Positions 1 to 9,081 of a DNA stretch of 48,201 bases are shown one piece after another. Position 1 is the stretch's first letter; the number at the start of each line of letters is the position of its first letter. A program made the translations under genes and the position numbers. The notes beneath the pieces were generated by a model, which searched no databases, was not told the origin of the DNA, and saw only the letters and a list, made by a program, of their open reading frames with translations. The stretch is taken from NCBI GenBank assembly GCA_946645685.1, contig CAMPCJ010000005.1:1-48201 (forward strand), read 5' to 3'. This DNA is from an uncultured Clostridia bacterium (GTDB lineage: Bacteria > Bacillota > Clostridia > Oscillospirales > SIG627).

Positions 1-57
1 GGCTTTCGGCAAAATCTGTTTTGCGAGAGAAAAATGACTTTCCCGACGGAACGACGC

Positions 58-2142
58 TTATTCCTCGGTAGCGGTTTCTTCTGCGGCGGGAGCTTCCTCG
101 GCAGGAGCTTCCTCAGCGGGAGTTTCCTCGGCGGGAGCTTCCTCGGCAGGAGCTTCCTCAGCGGGAGCTTCCTCAGCGGTCTCCTCCACGGGCGTTTCTT
201 CCTCTTCCTCGGCGTCTTCCATCAAGGCGCGCATGGAAAGGCTGACGCGGTGGGTCTCATAGTTGATATCCACCACTTCCACCTGCACTTCGTCGCCCAC
301 CTTCACCACGTCGGCGGGGGTGGCAACTTTGTGATTGGAAAGCTGAGAAATGTGGATCAAACCGTCGATGCCGGGGATCAACTCGGCGAAAGCGCCGAAG
401 GAGGTCAAGCCGACGATCTTCACGGTCGCAACGTCACCGGGCTTGTACTGATCGCGGATCAGGTTCCAGGGGTTGGTGGCTTCCGTCTTATAGCCCAGGG
501 AGATCTTGCGGGTCTCGGGATCGATCCCCTTGACGTAAACGGTGATCTCGTCACCCACTTTAACGACCTCGGCAGGGCTCTTCAATTTCTTCCAGGACAG
601 TTCGGTGATGTGGACCATACCGTCCACGCCGCCCAGATCCACAAAAGCGCCGTAGGAGGTGATGGATTTTACCTTGCCGGTATAGACCTGATCCACCGCC
701 ACGTTTGCCCAGAACTTATCTTCCGCTTCCTTCCGCTGCTCTTTCAGCACCTCACGGATGGACGCGACGGCGCGCTTGCGCGCGGGGTCGACTTCGATCA
801 CCTTGAAGGAGACCTCGGTGCCCATCAGCGGATCGAGAGAGCCGCCCTTGGGAACGCCGGTCAGGCTTGCGGGGATGAAGTAGGTCTGATTCTCTTCCGT
901 CGCCAGGATGCCGCCTTTGATCACGGCGGTGACTTTGCCGGTGAGGACGGCGCCGGACTCATACGCCTCGGTCACCTTGGACCAGTTGGCGCGGCTGTCC
1001 ACTCTCTTCTTGGAGACCTGCACGGTCCCCTCGGCGTCATTGAACTTCTGCACCAGGACGGTGATCTCGTCGCCCACGTGGAAGTTCTCCGCCAGATCCT
1101 GCTCGGAATCAGCGATCTCGGAAGCGGGCAGGATGCCCGTATGTTTAATGCCCAGATCCACGTGGATCTCGTTAGCAAATACACTGGTTACGGTACCTGT
1201 AACTTCTTCTCCTGTTCTGATTGTCCGGAAGGACTCGTTGAGCATTTCCTCAAAGCTCATTTCTTGGTTGTTTTCTGCCATGGTATCCATAACCTCCTTG
1301 ATAATACTGTCCGGCGTTGAGGCGCCCGCCGTCACGCCGACAGTCATTTCCTTTCTCAAAAGATTTTGCGGCAGATCCGCCGCTTTTCTGATATGAACGG
1401 TAGGACAGAATGCTTCCGCCACCGATACCAGCTTCTTGGTATTGCTGGAGCTCATGCCCCCGACCACCACCATCAGATCCGCCTGTTCGGCGATCTCCCT
1501 GGCTTCCCGTTGACGAATGCCGGTCACGCTGCAGATGGTGTCATAAAACGTCGCCTTCGGAAAACAGCGCTTTGCCGACTCCTCGCACGCCTCCCACGCC
1601 GCCAGGGAATGGGTGGTCTGGGAGAGGAAGACGTGACGAACGGATCGATCCGCCGTCTTTTCATACGCTTCAAGATCCTCCGGTCCCCGCACCACGGTCA
1701 CGGGAAAATGCCGCGCCATGCTGACGATGCCCAAAACCTCCGGATGGGCGGGATCTCCCAGCAGGATGAAAGCGATCTTCTCGTTTCCGGAAAGCGCCTT
1801 CTCCTCCTCCGCCATCACGATGCTGTGGATCTTTTTCACAAAGGGGCACGTGGCGTCCACATAGGGAACGCCGCTGTTTTCCAGCTTTTCGGTCAGACGG
1901 ACAGGCACCCCGTGGGTGCGGATAAAAACCAGATCGTCCTCGGGAGAAAGCGTATCCAGCGCCTCTTCCCCGATATTGACAACGCCGCGCCTTTCCAGCG
2001 CTTCATTGAAATCTTCGTTATGAATGATATGTCCTAAGGTGCAGATCCGCTTTTCGCCCCGCCGGATCTCCTTTTCCAAAAGATCCACGGCGCGCCTGAC
2101 GCCGAAGCAGAAGCCGGCATGCTCGGACAGTAGGATCCTCAT
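58..2142 (-). CDS. ispH-rpsA: Bifunctional 4-hydroxy-3-methylbut-2-enyl diphosphate reductase (IspH) / 30S ribosomal protein S1 fusion
   Basis: N-terminal ~280 aa IspH-like (MRILLSEHAGFCFGVRRAVDLLE, GDPAHPEVLG, ATFYDTICSVTGIRQ), followed in frame by four S1-type domains (GTVTSVFANEIHVDLG, GKVKSITSYGAFVDLGGVDGMVHITELSW, VKIVGLTSFGAFAELIPGIDGLIHISQLS) and an acidic EEAPA-repeat tail. Confidence 0.95.
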   Translation of the reverse strand: MRILLSEHAGFCFGVRRAVDLLEKEIRRGEKRICTLGHIIHNEDFNEALERRGVVNIGEEALDTLSPEDDLVFIRTHGVPVRLTEKLENSGVPYVDATCPFVKKIHSIVMAEEEKALSGNEKIAFILLGDPAHPEVLGIVSMARHFPVTVVRGPEDLEAYEKTADRSVRHVFLSQTTHSLAAWEACEESAKRCFPKATFYDTICSVTGIRQREAREIAEQADLMVVVGGMSSSNTKKLVSVAEAFCPTVHIRKAADLPQNLLRKEMTVGVTAGASTPDSIIKEVMDTMAENNQEMSFEEMLNESFRTIRTGEEVTGTVTSVFANEIHVDLGIKHTGILPASEIADSEQDLAENFHVGDEITVLVQKFNDAEGTVQVSKKRVDSRANWSKVTEAYESGAVLTGKVTAVIKGGILATEENQTYFIPASLTGVPKGGSLDPLMGTEVSFKVIEVDPARKRAVASIREVLKEQRKEAEDKFWANVAVDQVYTGKVKSITSYGAFVDLGGVDGMVHITELSWKKLKSPAEVVKVGDEITVYVKGIDPETRKISLGYKTEATNPWNLIRDQYKPGDVATVKIVGLTSFGAFAELIPGIDGLIHISQLSNHKVATPADVVKVGDEVQVEVVDINYETHRVSLSMRALMEDAEEEEETPVEETAEEAPAEEAPAEEAPAEETPAEEAPAEEAPAAEETATEE
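70..195. repeat. 15-bp tandem repeat encoding the EEAPA/EETPA tail of the S1 domain protein
   Basis: Repeated units close to GGCGGGAGCTTCCTC on the plus strand; protein EEAPAEEAPAEEAPAEETPAEEAPAEEAPA. Confidence 0.85.
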
Positions 2143-2744
2143 AGCATCTTCTCCGCTTCCTCCGCCAAAGCGCAGACGTCCTCAAACGCCGCGTTTGAAA
2201 CGGAAACGGCTTGCTCTCCGCGGGTGGATCCCTCCCCCTGATACATCTTCGGCTCGCCGAAGTTCAAAATCACCTTGCAAAACGGACGAACGCGGTAGCG
2301 CCGGGTCACGATGGCGCCGGGCAGGATCTTCGCGCCGGACAGAACGCTCATCATGCCCACGCCGCCCTGAGCGACGGTTTCCCGGGGCGTTTTGCGAAAG
2401 CGTCTGCCCTGGGGAAAGATGACCAGAAGTTTGCCTTCCTTCAATTCGCGAACCGCCTGACGGAGCTTGGCGGCGTCGCCCCCGTCCCGGGCGAGCGGGA
2501 TCATCCCCACGCCTTTTACGATATGACGGATGACAGGGACCCGAAGCAGGGATTTCTTTCCCATAAAGGTGATGGGGCGGCTCAGTGAAACCGCGAGGAA
2601 CAAAGCGTCGAAATTTGACGAATGGTTGCAGCACACGACCAGAGCGCCTTCCGGTAGCTTTTCGGGCAGTCCGATCACACGGATCCGGAAAAAGAATCGC
2701 AGGACCGGCGCAAGGAGGCGAACAAGCCGTTCATACAAGGTCAT
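2139..2744 (-). CDS. plsC: 1-acyl-sn-glycerol-3-phosphate acyltransferase (PlsC family)
   Basis: NHSSNFD (HX4D motif) and FPQGRR motif; 4-nt ATGA overlap with ispH-rpsA. Confidence 0.9.
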   Translation of the reverse strand: MTLYERLVRLLAPVLRFFFRIRVIGLPEKLPEGALVVCCNHSSNFDALFLAVSLSRPITFMGKKSLLRVPVIRHIVKGVGMIPLARDGGDAAKLRQAVRELKEGKLLVIFPQGRRFRKTPRETVAQGGVGMMSVLSGAKILPGAIVTRRYRVRPFCKVILNFGEPKMYQGEGSTRGEQAVSVSNAAFEDVCALAEEAEKML

Positions 2745-2782
2745 TTTCTACTTCACCTTTTACAATGATCCACTTTGGATTT

Positions 2783-2811
2783 ATTATAGCACGATTTCCG
2801 TGTAAATGCAA
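2783..2811 (-). promoter_or_regulatory. Predicted sigma-A promoter for plsC-ispH-rpsA (TTGCAT-N17-TATAAT, extended -10 TGC)
   Basis: Minus strand: TTGCAT ttacacggaaatcgtgc TATAAT, about 40 nt upstream of the plsC start. Confidence 0.7.
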
Positions 2812-2895
2812 AACTTTTTTTCGATTGTTTTTAACAAAATTGCAAACAATTTATCATTCCTTTTGGAATTTTCACCAAAAAGGACATAAAAAATA

Positions 2896-2923
2896 CCCGG
2901 AAATGATGCTTTCCATTTCCGGG
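2896..2923 (-). terminator. Rho-independent terminator of the MATE transporter gene
   Basis: 10-bp perfect stem CCCGGAAATG/CATTTCCGGG with 8-nt loop, followed on the minus strand by TATTTTTTATG. Confidence 0.75.
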
Positions 2924-2945
2924 CAATTATGGCGATTTATGGCAA

Positions 2946-4367
2946 TTATGACTGCGCCTTCACCGTGCCGCTCTGCTCCGCGGCGATCTCTCTTGCGTGA
3001 GCGTCTTCCATCGCGTTGGTAAAAGTGGTCCTGCGATAGATCCGGTACGCGATAAACTGCCCGATGCAGGACACCAGCCAGGAAACGGGATAGCCGGCGA
3101 ACAAGACCCACAGATTCTTAAAGCGGAAAAAGACTAGGTAGACCCAGAGCAGCCGCACGCCGGTGACGCAGACCGCGTTGATGACAACGGGCGTGGTGGA
3201 TTTTCCCATCCCCTTGAGCATACTGCTCAAAACGTCCTCCGGCGCAAGAAGCAGATAGCCCACGCCCACCATCACAAGTTTCGGCAAAGCCGCCGCCACG
3301 ATGGCGGTGCGCGCTTCGCCCGTTTCCTTGATGAAAAGGGAAAGGAAAGGCTCGTTGAAGCAGACGAAGACCAGGGAGATGACGCCGGAAACCGCGGCGG
3401 CGCTGACGATGCTCTGCCACAAGATCGTATCCAGCCGTCTGTATTTCTTCGCCCCGACGTTTTGCCCGGAGAAGCTGATCGCCGCCTGACTGAAAGAAAC
3501 GATGCCCAGGTGCGTGATGCGGTCCAGGGCGCTGGCGGCGGCGTTGCCCGCCATAGCCACGTCCCCCAGGATATTGACTTCCCGCTGAATGATCACGTTC
3601 GCCACGTTGAAAAGGATACCGTTGATCCCCACGGGGATGCCGATCTTCAAGATCAGGAACATTTCCTTCCCACTGAAGCGCATCTGCGCCATACGCAGTC
3701 TGTAATCCCCCCGGGGATGGAACAGGAGCACGCACACGCACACCGCCGTGACCAGCTGGCTGGCGACGGTAGCCAGGGCGACGCCTGCTACGGAAAGCTT
3801 GCAGACGATGACGAAAAACAGATTGAGGAGGATATTGGTGATCCCGGCGATGGTCAGAATGAACATGGGGCGCTTGGTATCGCCGTGGGCACGGAGGATG
3901 CAGGAGCCGAAATTGTAGACCAGGGACGCAGGGGCGCCCGCAAAATAGATCCGCATATATAACGTGGCGGGATCAATCACACTTTCGGGACACTCCATAA
4001 ACCGAAGCAGGGGCTTGGAAAAGAAATAACCCGCCACGATCAGGACGAGCCCGGAAAGGAAAGCGAAGATCAGAGAAGTCTCCATGGCTTTCCGCTTTCT
4101 TTCTTCCTGCTGCGCGCCGATATGCTGCGCCACCGCAACGCCCGCGCCAGAGGCAATGCCGGTAAACATCAGCAAAAGCAGATTGGTCAGTGTGGAAGTG
4201 GATCCCACCGCCGCCAAAGCGACCTTCCCGTCAAACTTTCCCACCACCACGGTATCCGCCACGTTGTAAAGCTGCTGCAGCAGATTGGTCAGAAAGACGG
4301 GGATCGCAAAACGGAGCAATTTTGAAAAAATCGCCCCTTCCGTCATATTGATCTTGTTTTTGCTCAT
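2946..4367 (-). CDS. MATE family efflux transporter
   Basis: 473 aa, multi-TM; NMTEGAIFSKLLRFAIPVFLTNLLQQLYNVADTVVVGKF N-terminus typical of the NorM/DinF MATE family. Confidence 0.92.
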   Translation of the reverse strand: MSKNKINMTEGAIFSKLLRFAIPVFLTNLLQQLYNVADTVVVGKFDGKVALAAVGSTSTLTNLLLLMFTGIASGAGVAVAQHIGAQQEERKRKAMETSLIFAFLSGLVLIVAGYFFSKPLLRFMECPESVIDPATLYMRIYFAGAPASLVYNFGSCILRAHGDTKRPMFILTIAGITNILLNLFFVIVCKLSVAGVALATVASQLVTAVCVCVLLFHPRGDYRLRMAQMRFSGKEMFLILKIGIPVGINGILFNVANVIIQREVNILGDVAMAGNAAASALDRITHLGIVSFSQAAISFSGQNVGAKKYRRLDTILWQSIVSAAAVSGVISLVFVCFNEPFLSLFIKETGEARTAIVAAALPKLVMVGVGYLLLAPEDVLSSMLKGMGKSTTPVVINAVCVTGVRLLWVYLVFFRFKNLWVLFAGYPVSWLVSCIGQFIAYRIYRRTTFTNAMEDAHAREIAAEQSGTVKAQS

Positions 4368-4636
4368 GAAAGTACCTCATCCGGTGACGTGTCGCTGCTT
4401 TCTCGGGGGTGGTGAAACGATCCGGACTACCTGAAAAACGGTACTTTTCACGCTTTTCGGAGCGGGCGACGCTTTGTTCGTCCCGCCGTCCGGGAAATCG
4501 AATGTATTCTATCACATCCTATGTGAAAAAGAAAGCGTGCGTAAAAAGACCGCAAGAAATAATTGAGAATGAATGATTTTTCATCGGCGGTGAAAAAAAC
4601 GCGTCCGAAACCTTTCCCTCTTTCTTTCCCCCGGAC

Positions 4637-4665
4637 TTGACGAAACGGGCAAAATCTGCTATTAT
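4637..4665 (+). promoter_or_regulatory. Predicted sigma-A promoter for the yicC-to-rsgA operon (TTGACG-N17-TATTAT, extended -10 TGC)
   Basis: TTGACG aaacgggcaaaatctgc TATTAT, about 45 nt upstream of the yicC ATG. Confidence 0.75.
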
Positions 4666-4710
4666 ATCTTGATTATATTTATAATATAACTACGAAAGCA
4701 GGAAAAAAGG

Positions 4711-5589
4711 ATGATCAAAAGCATGACGGGATACGGCAGAAGCCGCATGACCGTGAACGGATACGACGTTTCTTTCGAGATCCGCAGCGTGAACAACCGC
4801 TTTCTGGACGTGAACGTGCGGATGCCCCGGGTATACGGGTTTTTAGAGGAAAAGATCAAAAAGGCGATCCAGGAACGGGCGAGCCGCGGCAAGGTGGACG
4901 TATTTCTCACCGTTGAGCGCCCGACGGGCGAAGCCGCCGAGATCCGTATGGACACCGCCCTGGCGAATCAGTACCTGGAAGCCATGCGCGCTTTCGCCCG
5001 GGAGGCAGGTCTGCGGGACGATATTTCCGTCACTTCCCTCGCCCGCTTTCCCGACGTTTTCCGGCAGAAGCCCAAAGAAGAAGACGAGGAGTTGGTTTGG
5101 GACAGCGTCAGGCAGGTGGCGGAAGCCGGGCTGGATCAGTTTATCGCCATGCGTCAGCGGGAGGGCGAGGCGTTGTTTCGCGATCTGGACGCAAGGCTTG
5201 ACACCCTTTCCGCGCTTTTGGATCAAATACGCGCCCATTCCGGAGACGCGCTTCGTGTGCATCGGGAAAAGCTGGAAGAGAAACTCCGGGAGTATCTGGC
5301 GGACAAGGAGATCGATGAAGGACGGCTCCTCACGGAGGTCGGTCTTATCGCCGACCGCATTGACACCGGCGAAGAAATGACCCGCCTTGCCAGCCATATC
5401 GACCAGTTTCGTTCTCTCATCCGGCAGGATACGCCCGGCGGGCGCACCATGGACTTTCTGGTGCAGGAAATGAACCGGGAAGTCAACACCATCGGTTCCA
5501 AATGCTCTCAGCTGGAGATCACGCAGCTGGTGATCGACGCGAAAAATGAGATCGAACGGATCCGGGAACAGATCCAGAACATCGAATAA
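4711..5589 (+). CDS. yicC: YicC family protein (YicC/YloC-like endoribonuclease)
   Basis: [10 protein letters not shown] start, [19 protein letters not shown]-terminal [22 protein letters not shown]...[16 protein letters not shown]-type signature. Confidence 0.95.
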   Translation: MIKSMTGYGRSRMTVNGYDVSFEIRSVNNRFLDVNVRMPRVYGFLEEKIKKAIQERASRGKVDVFLTVERPTGEAAEIRMDTALANQYLEAMRAFAREAGLRDDISVTSLARFPDVFRQKPKEEDEELVWDSVRQVAEAGLDQFIAMRQREGEALFRDLDARLDTLSALLDQIRAHSGDALRVHREKLEEKLREYLADKEIDEGRLLTEVGLIADRIDTGEEMTRLASHIDQFRSLIRQDTPGGRTMDFLVQEMNREVNTIGSKCSQLEITQLVIDAKNEIERIREQIQNIE

Positions 5590-5602
5590 GGAAGGCACTT
5601 TC

Positions 5603-5866
5603 ATGATGACCAACATAGGCTTCGGCAATTACGTGGCGTCCAACCGCGTGGTGGCGGTGGTAGGTCCGGAATCCGCTCCCATCAAGCGCCTGATCCAGGA
5701 CGCCAAGGACGGCGGCATCGCCGTGGACGTCACCTGCGGCAGAAAGACCATGTCCGTGATCATCACCGACAGCGGTCACGTGGTCCTTTCCTCTCTGAAG
5801 CCCGCTTCCGTGCGGAAGCGCCTGGCAGGGGAAGAAAAGGGCGAGGAGGACGAAAACGATGGCTAA
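5603..5866 (+). CDS. remA: RemA-like extracellular matrix regulatory protein (DUF370)
   Basis: [67 protein letters not shown]; start trimmed to ATG at 5603 after GGAAGG RBS; located between yicC and gmk. Confidence 0.93.
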   Translation: MMTNIGFGNYVASNRVVAVVGPESAPIKRLIQDAKDGGIAVDVTCGRKTMSVIITDSGHVVLSSLKPASVRKRLAGEEKGEEDENDG

Positions 5867-6476
5867 GGTTTTGATCCTCTCCGGCTTTGCCGGCAGCGGA
5901 AAAGGCACGATATGCGCCATCGCCCGGCAGAAAGAGCCCCGTCTCCGGCTCAGCGTTTCCATGACCACCCGCGCCCCGCGCCCCGGCGAGGTAAACGGCC
6001 GGGAGTACACCTTCGTCACCCCGGAGGAATTCCGCAAAACCGTCGAGGAAGACGGCTTTCTGGAGTATGCCGAATACAGCAAAAACTGTTACGGCACTCC
6101 CAAAAAACAGTTTTTCGATATGATGGAGCAGGGCTTCATCCCGGTTTTGGAGATCGAGACCCGCGGCGCCGAGCAAGCCATGGGCAAAATGGACGACTGC
6201 CTTTCCGTTTTCCTGTCTCCCCCGAGTTTCACCGTTTTGGAAAAGCGCCTGCGGGATCGCGGCACGGAAACCGAAGAAGCCGTCCGGCGCAGGCTTTCGG
6301 AAGCGAAAGAGGAACTGCGCCGCATCCCCCGCTACCAGTATTTGCTGGTGAACCGGGACGGCAAGGCTGAAGAGGCGGCGGACGCCATTCTCGACCTTTT
6401 GCACACCGGCAAAACGGACAGTCCCGCTCTGGTGAAGGACGTACAGGCGTTCATCGACGGCTTTTTGAATGCGTGA
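5859..6476 (+). CDS. gmk: Guanylate kinase
   Basis: P-loop [39 protein letters not shown]-like [11 protein letters not shown]. Confidence 0.93.
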   Translation: MAKVLILSGFAGSGKGTICAIARQKEPRLRLSVSMTTRAPRPGEVNGREYTFVTPEEFRKTVEEDGFLEYAEYSKNCYGTPKKQFFDMMEQGFIPVLEIETRGAEQAMGKMDDCLSVFLSPPSFTVLEKRLRDRGTETEEAVRRRLSEAKEELRRIPRYQYLLVNRDGKAEEAADAILDLLHTGKTDSPALVKDVQAFIDGFLNA

Positions 6477-6538
6477 CCCCCGCGCAGCGCGGGATCATGA
6501 TAAACAAAAAATCATGAAGGATCTGAGGAGGTACTGAA

Positions 6539-6805
6539 ATGATCTATCCTTCCATAGAGGAAATTTCCGACAAGGGCGTGAACCGCTATATGCTGTCCAT
6601 CGCCACCGCCAAGTGCGCCCGGCGCATTACCGAGGAGCAGCTTGAGAGAATGAAAGAAAACCAGGAACTGCAAAACGACCGCTTTTCCTCCGGCTTTTCC
6701 AGCAAAAAAGTACAAAACATGGAAAAGCCCGTGAAAGAAGCGATCATCCGTCTGTATTCCCGGGACTACAAGATCATTCCTCCCGCCCAGAGCGGCAAGG
6801 ACTGA
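6539..6805 (+). CDS. rpoZ: DNA-directed RNA polymerase subunit omega
   Basis: 88 aa; KGVNRYMLSIATAKCARRITEE and EKPVKEAIIRL resemble omega; AGGAGG RBS; position after gmk. Confidence 0.85.
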   Translation: MIYPSIEEISDKGVNRYMLSIATAKCARRITEEQLERMKENQELQNDRFSSGFSSKKVQNMEKPVKEAIIRLYSRDYKIIPPAQSGKD

Positions 6806-6811
6806 TCCGGC

Positions 6812-9058
6812 GTGTCCGAAGCGATCAAGGCCGTCGTTTCCGTGCGGCTTCTTTCCGCCGTGAAGGCGACGGATCGCCCCTTTGATTACCTGTGCCCGCA
6901 GGGGGAAGCGCCTCACCGGGGACAGGTCGTTCGCGTGCCGTTCGGGAAAGGGGATCGGGATCGCTTCGGGGTCGTCACGTCCGTCCGGCGGGAGGAACCC
7001 GACCGCGCGCTGAAGACGGTGCGGGAAGTTTTTCCCGACGAGATCGGACTGAACGAAGAATTGTTTGCCCTGTGCCGCCATCTGCAGGAGCAGATCTTTT
7101 GCTCCTTCGGGGAAGCGGCGCGCGCCATTTTGCCTGCTCCGGTTTACAAGAAAAACGCCCGCCGCATACGCATCGCTTCTCTGGCAGACGGTACGGATCC
7201 GGGCGCGGCAAGCGCCATCCGGGGCAAAAACAAGGCGCTGTATGAAGCGGTGCTTTCCCATCTTCTGCTTTCCGGAGAGACCGCCGTTTCCGATTTGACG
7301 CAAACCTACGGTCTGTCTTCCGCCGGGATCGCCCTTCTGGAAAAGAAAGGACTGATCCGGGTGGAGCTGCGGGACGAGGAGCGGGATCCTTTTGAAGGCT
7401 TTGCCGCGGAGGACTGCTCCGATCAGCCCCTTTCACCGGAACAGGAAAACGCGTTTCAAAGTCTGAAGGAGCAGCTTGACCGGGGGGAGGCTTGCGCTTC
7501 CCTGCTCTACGGCATTACGGGCTCCGGCAAAACGCGGGTGATGCTGGCGCTGTGCGACCACGTTCTTCAAAAAGGAAAAAAAGTCCTGTTTCTGGTACCG
7601 GAGATCGCGCTCACCGGTCAAAGCGCCACCTTGCTTGCCGGTCGGTACGGAAAGCGGGTCGCCATCATCCACTCGGCTCTGTCCGACGGAGAGCGGCGGG
7701 ACGCTTACGTTGCCATCCGCCGGGGAGAAAAGGACGTGATACTGGGCACCAGAAGCGCCGTGTTCGCCCCCGCGGACAACGTCGGTCTGATCATCATCGA
7801 CGAAGAGCAGGATCAAAGCTATAAATCCGACACGCAACTAAAATACCACGCCCGGGACGTGGCGCGGTGGAGATGCGCGAAAAACAGGGCGATGCTTCTT
7901 CTGGCGTCCGCCACGCCGGACGTGGAGTCCTATTACAAAGCGAAAAGCGGCGTTTATTCCCTCATCCGTCTGACCAACCGCTTCGGCGGCGCCACCCTTC
8001 CCGAAGTGAAAGTGGTGGATCTGAGAGGGGATCTGAGACGGGAAGGAGGGATCCTCCTGGGCAGGAAGCTGCGCCGGGAGATCGCCGACAATCTGGACAG
8101 GCAGGAACAGACCATTTTGCTTATGAACCGCCGGGGGTATCGGCAGTTTCTATCCTGTCTGAAATGCGGTGAGGCGATCCGCTGTCCCAACTGCAGCGTT
8201 ACCCTGACGGTACACAGCGGCGCCAGGCGCAGGCTTTCCTGCCATTACTGCGGCTATACCATTCCTTATCCGGCCGCCTGCCCCACTTGCGGGGATGAGC
8301 ATCTTTTGTCCCACGGCGCGGGCATCCAGCAGTTGGAAGAGGAGCTTAACACCGTCTTTCCGAAGGCGCGCGTACTCCGGATGGATTCCGACACCCTGAC
8401 GGGAAAACGCACGCACGAAGACATTCTCGCCGCGTTCCGCAACCGGGAAGCGGACATCCTCATCGGCACCCAGATGGTCGCCAAGGGACACAATTTTCCC
8501 CGGGTCACTCTGGTGGGCGTGGTCATGGCGGATACGGCGCTGTATCTGAGCGATTACCGCGCCGGGGAGCATACCTTCTCCCTGCTGACCCAGGTCATCG
8601 GACGGGCGGGACGGGCGGACAAGCCCGGACGCGCCGTGATCCAGACCTTAAACCCCTACCACACCGTTTTTTCTCTTGCCGCCGCCCAGGACTATGAGGC
8701 GTTTTACGAAGGGGAGATCGCCGTCAGGCGGGCGTTTCTTTTCCCGCCCTTCTGCCGGATGGGCGTTCTGACCCTGTCCGACGAGGATGAGGCGCGGCTG
8801 CTCCGGCGTTCCAAGGAAGCGACGGATCGCTTGAAGGCGTACCTCGCCGGGGATTTTTCCGACGTGAAGCTGGTGATCTACGGTCCCTTTGAAGCGCCCA
8901 TCTACAAAATGAAAAACGTCTATCGAAAGCGCTTGATCTTCAAGTATAAAAACGACAAACGCACCCGGGCGCTTTTTGACCGGCTGCTGACGGAAACGCA
9001 AGGCACCCCGGACGGACGGGGGAAGGTTTCCTTCGACACCAACCCCGGTATGATCTGA
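6812..9058 (+). CDS. priA: Primosomal protein N' (PriA helicase)
   Basis: Walker A YGITGSGKT, DEEQDQSYK, zinc-binding CLKCGEAIRCPNCSVTL...CHYCGYTIPYPAACPTCG; GTG start. Confidence 0.95.
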   Translation: MSEAIKAVVSVRLLSAVKATDRPFDYLCPQGEAPHRGQVVRVPFGKGDRDRFGVVTSVRREEPDRALKTVREVFPDEIGLNEELFALCRHLQEQIFCSFGEAARAILPAPVYKKNARRIRIASLADGTDPGAASAIRGKNKALYEAVLSHLLLSGETAVSDLTQTYGLSSAGIALLEKKGLIRVELRDEERDPFEGFAAEDCSDQPLSPEQENAFQSLKEQLDRGEACASLLYGITGSGKTRVMLALCDHVLQKGKKVLFLVPEIALTGQSATLLAGRYGKRVAIIHSALSDGERRDAYVAIRRGEKDVILGTRSAVFAPADNVGLIIIDEEQDQSYKSDTQLKYHARDVARWRCAKNRAMLLLASATPDVESYYKAKSGVYSLIRLTNRFGGATLPEVKVVDLRGDLRREGGILLGRKLRREIADNLDRQEQTILLMNRRGYRQFLSCLKCGEAIRCPNCSVTLTVHSGARRRLSCHYCGYTIPYPAACPTCGDEHLLSHGAGIQQLEEELNTVFPKARVLRMDSDTLTGKRTHEDILAAFRNREADILIGTQMVAKGHNFPRVTLVGVVMADTALYLSDYRAGEHTFSLLTQVIGRAGRADKPGRAVIQTLNPYHTVFSLAAAQDYEAFYEGEIAVRRAFLFPPFCRMGVLTLSDEDEARLLRRSKEATDRLKAYLAGDFSDVKLVIYGPFEAPIYKMKNVYRKRLIFKYKNDKRTRALFDRLLTETQGTPDGRGKVSFDTNPGMI

Positions 9059-9081
9059 AAAGGCAAATAAAAGGAGATACC

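Noticed and set aside
70-195. Tandem repeats resembling a CRISPR-like array
   Set aside because: Units are 15 bp, directly adjacent, in frame within a coding region, and have no spacers.
34-1320. 428-aa plus-strand ORF with FLSGSFLGGSFLGRSF repeats
   Set aside because: Antisense of the ispH-rpsA fusion; repeat is the mirror of the EEAPA codons. Long antisense ORFs are expected in this GC-rich sequence.
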